Of a stretch of 62,319 bases of DNA, positions 1 through 8,760 are shown one piece after another (the first letter of the stretch is position 1; the number at the start of each line of letters is the position of its first letter). Source of the DNA: Roseobacter sinensis. Its GTDB lineage: Bacteria > Pseudomonadota > Alphaproteobacteria > Rhodobacterales > Rhodobacteraceae. Under the pieces are notes generated by a model that was not told the DNA's origin, made no database searches, and saw only the letters and a list, made by a program, of their open reading frames with translations. The position numbers were made by a program, and so were the translations under genes. The stretch is taken from positions 1 to 62,319 of the forward strand of contig NZ_JALIEB010000022.1 in NCBI RefSeq assembly GCF_025755255.1, written 5' to 3'.

Positions 1-358
1 CGATGTCCGAAGGTCTTCCTCTCCGCAATCGCTCTCGCAGCAACAGTCATCTATTGGTTATGAGTCCTGACCCTAGTTCAAGTCGAACCCGGATTGCCCA
101 GACGTGTTTTGGTTTCAACGGTCGTTTTTGGCCAACGATGCGTCCTTTGTTCCATGCGGGGCGAAGGGCGCGAATGGCTGGCAGGTTTGGTGTAGTTTCC
201 ATGACTGATCCTCCAATCGGCCATGCCCGCCCAAAACGACAACCCTGTGTTGTCGCGGCAACCTACCATGCGCTAGGCTAATTTTTGGGCGTGTCGGAAT
301 TCATTATGACAATATCGGATTGGCAGGGCGGGCCGTGATGATGCTTGCCTGCGCGTGT
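1..358. other. Left edge, no confident gene
   Basis: No convincing complete gene lies here. The plus-strand frame from base 1 reads a hydrophobic stretch (KVFLSAIALAATVIYWL) and stops at 61-63. This could be the last residues of a membrane protein that begins outside the window, but 20 residues are too few to name it. The rest, up to the end of the minus-strand regulator at 359, shows open frames without recognisable domains, ribosome sites or codon bias. Confidence 0.3.
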
Positions 359-787
359 TCAGCTTCCGCAATAGCTACAGGAGCTTGGATGCACATCCGT
401 AATTTTCGTCTCGCGCAGTCGCTCCACAAGGCTTTCCTCGATGTCATCAAGGACTTCTGCGACGCGTGATTGCAGGCCGGTTTCGACGCTGCAATGCGAC
501 GATTCCGCGTCGCCGCCGCTTCCTGCCACAAGCCTCTCGTCCAAGGCCAGATAGACGTCCGCAAGTGTGATGCTGTCGGCAGCCTTGGCTAGCTGCCAGC
601 CGCCCGCGTGCCCCTTTTCCGACGTCAGAAGACCCGCCTCACGGAGTTTTCCAAGAACACGCCGAACAACGACCGGGTTGGTCCCTGCATGATCGGCAAT
701 GTCGGCAGAAGTGCGCACACGGCCCGGCTCACCCGCCATATGGCTGAGAGTGTGCAGGGCGAGGGACAGACGGCTGTTTCGCTTCAT
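359..787 (-). CDS. Rrf2 family transcriptional regulator
   Basis: This 142-residue protein has the Rrf2 fold: an N-terminal winged helix (about residues 1-60, with the ADHAGTNPVVVRRVLGKLR recognition region) followed by a wing ending HAGGWQLAK and a dimerisation helix. Rrf2 proteins sense iron-sulfur clusters, nitric oxide, redox state or metals. The IscR set of three central cysteines is absent. Only C99 (preceded by H98) lies in the sensor region, and a C-terminal CxxC is formed by C137 and C140, so a different metal or thiol ligand set is likely. I start at 787 because the family begins MKRNSRLSLA; an upstream in-frame ATG at 862 would overlap the operator region. It is divergent from zigA and is the natural candidate to control that operon and itself. 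Confidence 0.85.
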   Translation of the reverse strand: MKRNSRLSLALHTLSHMAGEPGRVRTSADIADHAGTNPVVVRRVLGKLREAGLLTSEKGHAGGWQLAKAADSITLADVYLALDERLVAGSGGDAESSHCSVETGLQSRVAEVLDDIEESLVERLRETKITDVHPSSCSYCGS

Positions 788-825
788 GGGCTGCGTTCCT
801 TCAAACTGGCAGCCTATGTAACAAT

Positions 826-838
826 GAATGTTGCATTC
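826..838. promoter_or_regulatory. Dyad between rrf2 and zigA, candidate operator
   Basis: The divergent intergenic region contains a perfect inverted repeat, GAATG-TTG-CATTC, nested in a longer imperfect dyad (TGTAACA ... TGTTGCA, about 816-835). A related half-site, GTTGCATGATTGTTGC, lies about 20 bases nearer zigA. Placement between a regulator and its divergent operon suggests binding by the Rrf2 protein, or by Zur given the zinc genes. It does not match the usual AT-rich Zur box, so the factor is unassigned. Confidence 0.4.
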
Positions 839-892
839 GTCTAGTAACTGAGTAGGTTGCATGATTGTTGCCGTCCTTGCAGGAGATCAGAC

Positions 893-2104
893 ATGTCAGA
901 CACGCGCCTCCCCGTCACTGTACTTTCAGGTTTTCTTGGCGCGGGCAAAACGACGCTGTTGAACCGGGTGTTGAACAACCGCGAAGGGCGTCGCGTAGCG
1001 GTCATCGTCAACGATATGTCGGAGGTGAACATCGACGCGGATCTGGTGCGCGCGGACACGGAACTCAGCCGGACCGATGAGACACTCGTGGAGATGTCGA
1101 ACGGCTGCATCTGCTGCACCTTGCGCGACGATTTGTTGGACGAGGTGCGAAGGCTCGCTGCTGAAGGGCGGTTCGATTACCTGCTGATTGAGTCGACCGG
1201 GATTTCCGAGCCATTGCCGGTCGCGGCCACATTTGATTTCCGCGATGAGTTTGGTGACAGCCTGTCGGATGTGTCCCGGCTCGACACGATGGTGACAGTG
1301 GTCGATGCCGTGAACCTGCTGAACGACTTCTCCAGCCATGATTTCCTAAAGGATCGCGGCGAGACGCTGGGCGAAGAAGATGATCGGACGCTGGTCAATC
1401 TGCTCGTTGAGCAGATCGAATTTGCCGATGTGATCATCCTGAACAAGGTTACGGATGCAGGGCCAGAGCGCACGGACGCTGCACGCAAAATCATCCGCAG
1501 TTTGAACGCCGATGCCAAGATCATCGAAACGGATCATTCCGATGTCACCGCCGAAGCGATCCTCGATACCGGCATGTTTGACTTCGAGAAGGCGCATGAG
1601 CACCCAATGTGGGCCAAGGAGCTTTATGGCTTTGCCGATCACACCCCTGAAACCGAAGAATATGGTGTCGCTTCTTTCGTCTACCGCGCGCGGCTGCCGT
1701 TCATTCCAGAGAAGATCCTGAGCGTTCTGAACGGTGATCTGCCTGGCGTGATCCGCGCCAAGGGGCATTTCTGGATTTCAACCCGACCCGGTTGGGTGGC
1801 CGAGTTCTCGCTTGCCGGAGCCTTGTCGAGTGTCAAGCCACTCGGAACATGGTGGGCCTCTGTGCCGAAAGAGAGTTGGCCCGATCATGAAAGCGCACGG
1901 AACTACATGCAGCAGCACTGGCGAGAGCCATGGGGTGACCGGCGGCAGGAAATTGTCTTTATCGGTGCGGGCATTGACTGGCCGACGCTAAAGGCGCGGC
2001 TTGATGGGTGTTTGGTTGCTGCAACCGCGACAAGCGGGCCGGATGATTTGCCGGACTATCCCGATCCATTTCCAGCATGGCGGCGGCAGGAGGAAGCGGC
2101 ATGA
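893..2104 (+). CDS. zigA: Zinc-type COG0523 GTPase ZigA (CobW/metallochaperone family)
   Basis: This 403-residue G3E GTPase belongs to the COG0523 group of metallochaperones used under zinc limitation. The Walker A GFLGAGKT is at residues 13-20, the metal-binding GCICC is at 71-75, and a guanine-recognition NKVT lies near residue 190. A CobW C-terminal domain fills the second half. Local wording ([32 protein letters not shown]) is that of the ZigA subfamily. The start at 893 is preceded by AGGAGA at 881; an in-frame ATG at 860 lacks such a site. The stop overlaps the next start (ATGA), so it is the first gene of a long overlapping operon. The family delivers zinc or helps cells survive zinc shortage; the exact client here is unknown. 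Confidence 0.9.
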   Translation: MSDTRLPVTVLSGFLGAGKTTLLNRVLNNREGRRVAVIVNDMSEVNIDADLVRADTELSRTDETLVEMSNGCICCTLRDDLLDEVRRLAAEGRFDYLLIESTGISEPLPVAATFDFRDEFGDSLSDVSRLDTMVTVVDAVNLLNDFSSHDFLKDRGETLGEEDDRTLVNLLVEQIEFADVIILNKVTDAGPERTDAARKIIRSLNADAKIIETDHSDVTAEAILDTGMFDFEKAHEHPMWAKELYGFADHTPETEEYGVASFVYRARLPFIPEKILSVLNGDLPGVIRAKGHFWISTRPGWVAEFSLAGALSSVKPLGTWWASVPKESWPDHESARNYMQQHWREPWGDRRQEIVFIGAGIDWPTLKARLDGCLVAATATSGPDDLPDYPDPFPAWRRQEEAA

Positions 2105-2736
2105 CGCTCGCGCGTGCCCTCGTCAGGAACGCTGCGGTCGGCGTTGCCGTCGCTGATAAGCCCGAAGATCTGAAGACATTTCTGCAACCCGGTTGCGCAG
2201 CTGCGATCTGGCGCAGGCAACCCGAGCCCACTTTTCAGAAATGGATCGACACTCTCGATCCATCCCTATTGCCAAAGGGACGGATCGTCTTGCGACCGGA
2301 TGCGGTGCCGTCTGCGGTGACAGCGCTTTGCGATGTGGCAGAAACACCAGATTGCGACGAACGCGATCAACTCGTCGGTGACGTTAGCGCTATAGCTGAG
2401 ATCTTCACCGGGTTGATGAAGGCACCCTATCTCCGCTTGCGACTTCAGGCCGTCACGACAAACGCGTGCCGCAAGTTCCATATCGACGCGATCACGGCGC
2501 GACTTGTGTGCACCTATCGTGGCCAAGGCACCCAATACGGGATTTCAACCGACGGCCAGGACCCTGCGCGTGTCTTCTCGGTTGCAAAGGGTGCACCGAT
2601 CCTTTTGCGCGGTACGCTTTGGCCCGAAAAACCGGCCTCAGGTCTACTCCATCGCTCGCCACCAATTGAAGGAACGGGAGAGACCCGCCTCGTTCTCGTG
2701 TTGGATGCGGTAGACAGTCCGGAGGACGACATTTGA
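2101..2736 (+). CDS. DUF1826 protein, possible Fe(II)/2-oxoglutarate oxygenase-like fold
   Basis: This 211-residue protein matches DUF1826, a family of unknown function commonly found beside zigA. The N-terminal half is variable. The second half holds a conserved-looking core: C123, then H127-I-D129, GTQY at 143-146, H184 followed by RSPP, and R196 in ETRLVLVLD. The layout H-x-D, 55 residues, H, 12 residues, R is the spacing of the Fe(II)/2-oxoglutarate dioxygenase facial triad plus 2-oxoglutarate-binding arginine; that reading is my inference. No signal peptide or membrane segment is seen, so it is cytosolic. It overlaps zigA (ATGA) and the next gene, implying translational coupling and a role in the same metal response. 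Confidence 0.8.
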   Translation: MTLARALVRNAAVGVAVADKPEDLKTFLQPGCAAAIWRRQPEPTFQKWIDTLDPSLLPKGRIVLRPDAVPSAVTALCDVAETPDCDERDQLVGDVSAIAEIFTGLMKAPYLRLRLQAVTTNACRKFHIDAITARLVCTYRGQGTQYGISTDGQDPARVFSVAKGAPILLRGTLWPEKPASGLLHRSPPIEGTGETRLVLVLDAVDSPEDDI

Positions 2737-3005
2737 CCCGCAACCTTGGATCGACCTCCCTAAATCGTAAGCGTCGCGCGGCCGATCCGATGCGCAGCTA
2801 CGATGCTTTGCCAGCGCCGCTGCGAAATTGGCTATCACAAGCAACGCTGCCGTGGTCGCCTACGTCAGCGCGACGCCTCTGGAAGCGTGCCTGTGCGAAA
2901 GGGCTCAGCCCTGAAGAAGCGCTGGCAGTTTTGTCACAAGCTGAAGCCCGTACCCTCGCGCGCGACGGTTTCTCAATCCCTAACAACCTGTCAACGAATA
3001 TCTGA
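2733..3005 (+). CDS. DUF6525 family small protein
   Basis: This 90-residue protein resembles DUF6525, a small Rhodobacterales family whose members begin with a RNLGxTSLxRxRR segment, then DPMxxYDxLP and a helix containing LPWSP. It is very basic at the N-terminus and helical throughout, with no cysteines. The start is TTG at 2733, overlapping the DUF1826 stop. No function is known. Its fixed place between zigA/DUF1826 and the transporter genes suggests a minor role in the same operon. Confidence 0.7.
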   Translation: MTRNLGSTSLNRKRRAADPMRSYDALPAPLRNWLSQATLPWSPTSARRLWKRACAKGLSPEEALAVLSQAEARTLARDGFSIPNNLSTNI

Positions 3006-3015
3006 AGGGAACTTT

Positions 3016-4539
3016 ATGTCATTTCTCACCCGTATGACCGCTGCCGGTTTGATCGCGCTTGGCACCACCTTGCCTGCCATGGCGCAGGACGACACGCTCA
3101 CCATTTCGGTCACATTCGGCCCCACGGCCGAGGTGCCTGACCCGCGTGCAGGCTACAACGGCTGGATGTCAAACCAGACCGGCGTCACAGAAACGCTCAT
3201 GGGCATCGACTACGACCTGAACCTTTAACCACGTTTGGCAGAGAGCATTGAGCAAACCGCTCCGACGACCTGGCGTGTGACCTTGCGCGACGGTTTGACG
3301 TTCCATGATGGCTCTCCCGTGACGGCACAGGCGGTCGTTGATGCGATTGCGCCGATCTCGGATGAAGCGGACCCAGCGTTTAACAAACGCATCGCCGGTG
3401 TGCTTGATCTGGCGGGCATGTCCGCGGATGGTGAGCGTGTTGTGGTTTTTGAGACCAACAGCCCGAATGCCGCATTCCAGTGCAGCCTGTCCGATCCAGG
3501 TGTTGCCATTCTCGGCGCGTCTTCGGAAGCTTTCCCAATTAACGCAACCGGTCCATACATCTTCCGCGAGGCTGTGCCGGAGCAGCTGTATCGCGTTGAG
3601 GCAAACGCCGACTATCGATTGGGCGAACCCGGCTTTGACGAAGTGCGGGTTGTCGCCTCACCTGATCCGGCTACAGCCTCTCTCGCCTTTGAGGCAGGTG
3701 ATGTCGATATGGTGATCAACTACCTCGAGACTGATTTTGCACGCATTCAGGAAACGGGCGCGCAGGGCTTCACGGCTCCAACGGCGCGGCTCTATTTCTA
3801 TTCGATGAACACCGCATCTGGCCCACTTGCAAACCCGCTCATTCGTCAGGCCGTGTCCTTGGCGATTGATCGCGACGGCATTGTTGAGGCTGTTCTATCC
3901 GGCGTTGGCGGTGTGCCTGCGGGAACGATCTATCCGGCGGGCAAAAGCTGGGCCGCAGACATCGCGCCGACCTATGATCCTGCGCGGGCGGAGGAGCTTC
4001 TGGCTGAGGCCGGAGCGGTCAAACAAGGCGGTCTCTGGATGCTCGATGGCGAACCGCTTGAGATCGAAATCCTGACCTATTCCTCACGGGCCGCGCTGCC
4101 GCCAACAGCAGAGATCACGCTGGCCTTCCTGCGACAGATCGGCATTTCGGCGTCCGTGCGCGTGGGTGAGTACGGCGCAAGCAACGATGCGCTCAAAGCC
4201 GGCGACGGCGACATGTTTCTGCAAGCCTGGGTGATGCTGCCACAAGGCGGCCCCGGCTCGATCCTGGGTTTCCTGTTGGCCAGTGACGGTGGTTCCAATG
4301 TGGGGAACTACGCCAATCCGGCGTTGGACGCCCTTCTGATCGAAGGCCAGACCACATTCGAGCAGGCCGAGCGTGAGCGCATCTACAATGAGGTGCAGCA
4401 GATCATCGCCAACGATGTTCCGCTTATCCCCGTGTTCCACGTGAGCCAAGCCGTTGTGGCGCGTGCCGATCTGACCGGTTGTCAGGTCCACCCGACCGAG
4501 ACCTATTGGATAACGCACGAGACACGCTTCGCGGAATGA
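3016..4539 (+). pseudogene. NikA/DppA-type ABC substrate-binding protein, interrupted by an in-frame stop
   Basis: The reading frame encodes a family-5 extracellular solute-binding protein of about 506 residues, of the nickel/opine-metal/peptide type. A Sec signal peptide ends near AMA (residue 24). The downstream parts (FHDGSPVTAQAVVDAI, TGPYIF, ANPLIRQAVSLAIDRDGIV) are family-typical. Codon 71 (3226-3228) is TAA, and the frame is otherwise unchanged and intact on both sides; restoring a single base would give the expected L-x-PRLAES. The start at 3016 has a GAAGGGA site. The stop overlaps the next ATPase start. The gene is a nonsense pseudogene or reflects a sequencing error; an alternative start after the stop would remove the signal peptide. 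Confidence 0.85.
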
Positions 4540-5219
4540 CAATACAAGCCTATGGTCTGAGCGCCGAACTCTCAGGCCACACGATCCTCTATCCCACGAA
4601 TTTGGACTTCAAGCCCGGCGAACGCGTCGGGCTTGTCGGCGCTTCGGGCTCCGGCAAGTCGACCCTTGGGCATGAGCTGGTCGACACTCTGCGCGCGCGA
4701 GGGGCCAGCGTGGCCCATGTGCCGCAAAGCCCGGATGAAGCGCTCGACCCGTTGAGATCGATGGCGTTTCATTGGCGTGAGGCAGAGAAGGCTTTGGGTG
4801 TCGCCCCGGACCATGCGCGCCGCGAGATGCTGTTCAAGGCCCTTCAGATCGAGCGTGGCGACTTGCGCAAACGCCCGTGGGGCTGGAGCCGGGGGATGCA
4901 GCAACGGTTCGTCATTGCGATGGCTTTGATCGGGACACCTGACTTGCTGGTCATGGACGAACCCACCTCCGCGCTAGACCCGGTGGTGGCTGCAGGGACT
5001 ATGGACTTGCTTGAAGACTATCTGAAAGACCGCCAAACAGCGCTCCTGCTGATTACCCATGATCTGGGCCTCGCCGCGCGCCGCGTATCAAGACTGATGG
5101 TGATGGAGGCCGGACGTATTGTGGAGGATGCGCCAACTTCAAAATTCCTCTCTGCACCCGAAACACAGGCGGCAAAGGCCCTTTGCGCGCATCGGAATTG
5201 GTTGGAACTGCCATGCTGA
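4536..5219 (+). CDS. ABC transporter ATP-binding protein (NikD/DppD-like)
   Basis: This 227-residue nucleotide-binding subunit powers uptake by the neighbouring permeases. Walker A GASGSGKST lies at residues 35-43, the Q-loop is in VPQSPDEALDPLRS, the signature is SRGMQQR instead of the usual SGGMQQR, Walker B is LLVMDEPTSALD, and the H-loop is ITHDLG. It is short compared with DppD/NikD (about 250-330), lacking the C-terminal oligopeptide-type extension that often carries an iron-sulfur motif. It starts by ATGA overlap with the binding protein. The SRG signature is conservative enough for function, but it is worth noting as both ATPases of this operon deviate there. Confidence 0.85.
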   Translation: MTIQAYGLSAELSGHTILYPTNLDFKPGERVGLVGASGSGKSTLGHELVDTLRARGASVAHVPQSPDEALDPLRSMAFHWREAEKALGVAPDHARREMLFKALQIERGDLRKRPWGWSRGMQQRFVIAMALIGTPDLLVMDEPTSALDPVVAAGTMDLLEDYLKDRQTALLLITHDLGLAARRVSRLMVMEAGRIVEDAPTSKFLSAPETQAAKALCAHRNWLELPC

Positions 5220-5939
5220 CAGTCGACAACATCTCGGTCAGACGCGGCGTATCAACAACGCTCCAAGACGTCTCTTTCTCTCTCGCGCAGGGGCGTACTC
5301 TGGCCGTGGTGGGGGAAAGCGGCGCAGGGTAAGTCCACCCTCATCAATGCAATCCTTGGGCTAGTCCGGTGTTCCGCGGGTCGCGTGTCTTGGAATAGGA
5401 TACTGGTCTCTCAGTGCCGCCCCGCGCTGGTCATGCAGGAGCCGCGTGCAGCCTTTAATCCGCGCCTGTCGCTTCGGCGCTCCGTAATGGAACCTGTTGT
5501 GGCTGGGAAACTTCCAGTGGACGCAAGCCGGTTGGAAAAGCTTTGCCGAGCCCTTGAAGTGCACCTCGATCTTCTGGACAGGCGCCCCGATCAAGTGTCA
5601 ATCGGGCAGGCGCAACGCATGGGTATTCTTCGCGCTCTTATCGCGGCCCCGCCATTGGTCCTGTTTGATGAACCACTCTCGGCCCTTGATGCCGTCACGC
5701 AAAAACACACCGCTCGTTTGATCGCCGATATGCAGGAACGGGAAGGGTTCGCTGCGCTGATCGTGACCCATGATCTTGGGTATGCAGCCGCCTTCGCCGA
5801 TGAAATTGCTGTGCTGCGGGCGGGTCGGATCGAAGAATTCGCGTCGGCGCAAGCCTTTGTCAAAGCGCCCCAGACAGAATACGGAAAAACGCTCCGCGAT
5901 GCCGCCTTTGCCCTTGGCGCATTGGAGCGTGTGGCGTGA
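5213..5939 (+). pseudogene. ABC transporter ATP-binding protein (NikE/DppF-like), frameshifted in Walker A
   Basis: This is the second ATPase of the operon. From ATG 5213 the frame reads MLTVDNISVRRG up to GESGAG and then hits TAA at 5330-5332. One base further, the +1 frame continues with KSTLINAILGLV and runs intact to 5939. Removing one G from the GGG at 5327-5329 restores GESGAGKST exactly. The downstream half has signature VSIGQAQRMGILRAL, Walker B VLFDEPLSALDA and H-loop VTHDLG. The lesion splits the P-loop itself, so neither fragment could bind ATP normally. It overlaps the preceding and following genes, as expected of a once intact operon. Confidence 0.85.
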
Positions 5940-6874
5940 TTGGCATTTTTGCCGGGCTTTTGCTGCGCGCCTTGGTCGTTCTGACCGGGGCGGCTTTGGC
6001 GACCTTCGCTCTATTGTGGCACGCGCCGGGCGATCCTGCTCTGGCGATTGCTGAAGCGCGCTATGGTCAGAACGTGTCCAAAGAAGTCTTGGATTTCATC
6101 CGCGCCGAGGCCGGATTTGACGATGGATTCTGGACAGCTTTTTGGGCTTGGCTCGTTCCGCTTTTGAAGGGTGATTTTGGCCAATCCTCGGTCAACGGGC
6201 GAGATGTCTGGCCCGATCTTGTGACTGCAATGTCCTACACGTTTCCGCTTGCGCTAGTCAGCTTGGCACTCGGCTTAGCTGTTTCGGTGCCACTTGCCCT
6301 GATCGCCACGCGCAAACCGGGCAGTTGGCTGGATCGCGGGACCGTTGCCCTGGCCTCGGTCGGGGTTGCCATCCCGGCGTTCTGGCTGGGGCTGCTGTTG
6401 ATCCTGCTCTTCGCGGTGCAACTGGGCTGGCTGCCCGCCATGGGGGCCGAGACCGCCACGCACAGCATTCTGCCTGCGCTGACGCTGGGTTTCGGCGTGG
6501 CCGCATCCCTCACACGCATTATCCGCTCGGGCATTCTTGAAGCACGCGGTCAGCCGTTCCTTCCAGCCTTCATCAGACGCGGGGTCGCCCGGCGCGATAT
6601 TGCCCGCGACCATGTCGCCCCCCACGCCGCTGTGCCCGTCGTCACGGTGCTCGGCCTGGAACTCGCCTTCTTGCTGGAAGGCCTTGTCGTGGTCGAGGTG
6701 ATCTTTGCGCGTCCCGGTCTCGGAAGTTTTCTGGTCAGCGCCATCTTTGCGCGCGATTTCCCGAAGGTGCAGGCAGTCGTCATACTCGCCGCTGTCATCT
6801 TCGTGGTGGTGAACCTTGCCATCGACCTGATCTATCGCAGCCTTGATCCCAGAGTGAGTGAGCGCGATGCGTAG
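5936..6874 (+). CDS. ABC transporter permease (NikB/DppB-like)
   Basis: This 312-residue inner-membrane permease begins with GTG overlapping the previous stop. It has an N-terminal membrane helix, the periplasmic APGDPAxxIAEARYG region typical of DppB/NikB proteins, about six transmembrane segments in all, and the EAA coupling loop (LEARGQPFLPAF...GVARRDIARDHVAPHA). The C-terminus RSLDPRVSERDA is the usual DppB ending. It forms the heterodimeric channel with the next permease. The frame is open and full length, so decay of the operon, if real, is recent. Confidence 0.88.
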   Translation: MIGIFAGLLLRALVVLTGAALATFALLWHAPGDPALAIAEARYGQNVSKEVLDFIRAEAGFDDGFWTAFWAWLVPLLKGDFGQSSVNGRDVWPDLVTAMSYTFPLALVSLALGLAVSVPLALIATRKPGSWLDRGTVALASVGVAIPAFWLGLLLILLFAVQLGWLPAMGAETATHSILPALTLGFGVAASLTRIIRSGILEARGQPFLPAFIRRGVARRDIARDHVAPHAAVPVVTVLGLELAFLLEGLVVVEVIFARPGLGSFLVSAIFARDFPKVQAVVILAAVIFVVVNLAIDLIYRSLDPRVSERDA

Positions 6875-7661
6875 CGTCTATGTTCTAGTCACAGTGTGCG
6901 CGCTGCTTGCGGTATTCGGCCCGATGCTCGCGCCTCACGACCCAACAGCGATTAATATTCCCAATAGGCTTAGCCCGCCAGGTGGCGAATGGGTGCTCGG
7001 GACAGATGCCCTTGGCCGTGACATCCTCTCGCGGCTTCTGCACGGCGCGCGCTGGTCACTTGGGTTGGCCTTTGTGGTGTCTCTGCTGGGGTTGATTATC
7101 GGCACCACTATTGGCCTGATTGCGGCCCAGGGTGGGCGGATAGCCGACTGGATTGCCATGCGTACGACGGACACGTTCCTAGCATTTCCAGAGCTTATCG
7201 CCGCTGTGGTGATTGCGGGCGTCTTGGGCGCGAGTACCGGCTCGTTGATCTTCGCTCTCACCGTGACAGGTTGGATGCGTTATGCCCGCGTGGCCCGCGG
7301 CATTGGTCTGTCGGTTAGCAACAAGGGGTACGTTGTGCAAGCACGGCTTGCGGGACTTTCGCCGCTTACCATTGCGCGCTGGCATTATCTGCCGTCGCTG
7401 TTGCCATCGCTGACCGTCGTCTGGACCGGAATGCTTGCCCGCGCAATCCTGGGGATATCCACGCTTGGTTTTCTGGGCTTCGGCGTTCAGCCCCCGATGC
7501 CGGAATGGGGGACGATGCTGCTGGATGCCCGGATTCACATGCGCTCCACTCCATTGCAGATGATCTGGCCCGGACTGTGTGTCGTAGTCTCGGTTCTGGC
7601 TATCAATCTGGCTGGCGATGCACTGCGCGATGCGCTTGCCGAGCAGGATGCAAAGACGTGA
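6867..7661 (+). CDS. ABC transporter permease (NikC/DppC-like)
   Basis: This 264-residue permease overlaps the previous gene by 8 bases. It has the DppC-type start (a first helix, then APHDPTAINIPNRLSPPGGEWVLGTDALGRDILSRLLHGAR), five to six transmembrane helices, an EAA-like loop (YVVQARLAGLSPLTIARWHYLPSL) and the C-terminal INLAGDALRDAL. It pairs with the NikB-like subunit. No lesion is seen. Confidence 0.88.
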   Translation: MRSVYVLVTVCALLAVFGPMLAPHDPTAINIPNRLSPPGGEWVLGTDALGRDILSRLLHGARWSLGLAFVVSLLGLIIGTTIGLIAAQGGRIADWIAMRTTDTFLAFPELIAAVVIAGVLGASTGSLIFALTVTGWMRYARVARGIGLSVSNKGYVVQARLAGLSPLTIARWHYLPSLLPSLTVVWTGMLARAILGISTLGFLGFGVQPPMPEWGTMLLDARIHMRSTPLQMIWPGLCVVVSVLAINLAGDALRDALAEQDAKT

Positions 7662-8551
7662 CGCTGCCTGACAATCCATCGCTCGGGATCGCACTGCGCA
7701 TTCTTTCGGGTGTCTTGTTCACCGGCATGGTCGTCTGCGTGAAAGCTCTGAGCGATGCTGCACCGCTTGGTCAGATCGTGTTCTTCCGGTCGTTCTTTGC
7801 CCTGATACCATTGGTGATCTTTCTGATGGTGCGGCATGAGTTCCCTTCCGGTCTTCGTACCAAACGCCCCTTCGGCCATCTTGTGCGGTCGTTCTTCGGG
7901 GCGGCGGCGATGTTTACGTCGTTCGCCTCGGTGGCACTGCTGCCTTTGGCCGAGGCGGTCCTGCTCGCCCAACTCGTGCCAGTGCTGACATCGATCTCCG
8001 CAGTGGTGGTCCTGTCCGAACGGCTCACGAAATGGCGCGTGCTCGGGCTCGCCTTCGGGCTGGCCGGGGTGCTCGTCCTTGTCTGGCCTGACATTGGCGG
8101 AGGCACCGTTGATGCGCAACGGTTGCTTGGGATCGGTCTTGGGCTTCTGACGGCGCTGCTTACCGCTTTTGCGCTGATCATGGTCCGCAGCTTGACCCGG
8201 ACCGAAAGCCCCGGGGCCATCGTGTTTTACTTCGTGGTAGCGTCTATGGCCGGAGGAATCGTGACGCTGCCATGGGGCTGGGCGTTCCCTGATGCGCAAA
8301 CGCTGATGTTGTTGGTCCTCGCGGGCCTCTTCGGCGGGTTCGCACATATCGCCATGACCCTTTCATTCAGCTACGCCGAGGCGTCCCGGCTTGCACCGTT
8401 TGAGTATGTCGCCCTTCTTTGGCCGGTTCTCGCAGATTTGCTGATCTTCAACCTACCGCTTGGCACGAGCTTTCTGCTTGCGCTACCACTGGTTCTGTTA
8501 GGGGCCGGCGTGGCAGCTTTCGAAAGGAAGGCGAGACTGAAACCGCCGTAA
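7658..8551 (+). CDS. DMT superfamily (EamA) transporter
   Basis: This 297-residue integral membrane protein has ten predicted helices in two EamA repeats (about residues 5-140 and 150-290) with the repeat ends VLSERLTKWRVLGLAFGLAGVLVLVWP and PLGTSFLLALPLVLLGAGV. The GTG start overlaps the permease stop (GTGA), so it is the last gene of the zigA-ABC operon. Most EamA proteins export small metabolites; in opine-metallophore clusters an EamA protein (CntI) exports the metallophore. That parallel is suggestive only, as no metallophore synthase is visible here. Confidence 0.85.
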   Translation: MTLPDNPSLGIALRILSGVLFTGMVVCVKALSDAAPLGQIVFFRSFFALIPLVIFLMVRHEFPSGLRTKRPFGHLVRSFFGAAAMFTSFASVALLPLAEAVLLAQLVPVLTSISAVVVLSERLTKWRVLGLAFGLAGVLVLVWPDIGGGTVDAQRLLGIGLGLLTALLTAFALIMVRSLTRTESPGAIVFYFVVASMAGGIVTLPWGWAFPDAQTLMLLVLAGLFGGFAHIAMTLSFSYAEASRLAPFEYVALLWPVLADLLIFNLPLGTSFLLALPLVLLGAGVAAFERKARLKPP

Positions 8552-8760
8552 GCATTCTCTCCTAAGTCGGGACCTTGTTTTCGCTACATGACGACAGAAC
8601 CTATTGGCTAAGGTCGCTGTCTAGATCTCCGCATGCTCGACTTGAGCAGCCTTACTGCCGGGATCGCCCATACTGAACCAGTATCCAAATCGCGCTCTCG
8701 CAGCGAAGGTCCGGTTTGGTGAAGCTGCATTGCTGCAAGGTTGTAAACGATGAATGGCCG

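Noticed and set aside
45-110. tRNA-like sequence with TTCAAGT and a CAT-bearing loop on the minus strand
   Set aside because: The T and anticodon stems do not pair (for example CCTAG against CGAAC), and no acceptor stem or CCA was found.
5320-5335. Programmed frameshift in the second ATPase
   Set aside because: No slippery heptamer or stimulatory structure is seen, and shifting inside a P-loop makes little sense; mutation or sequencing error is simpler.
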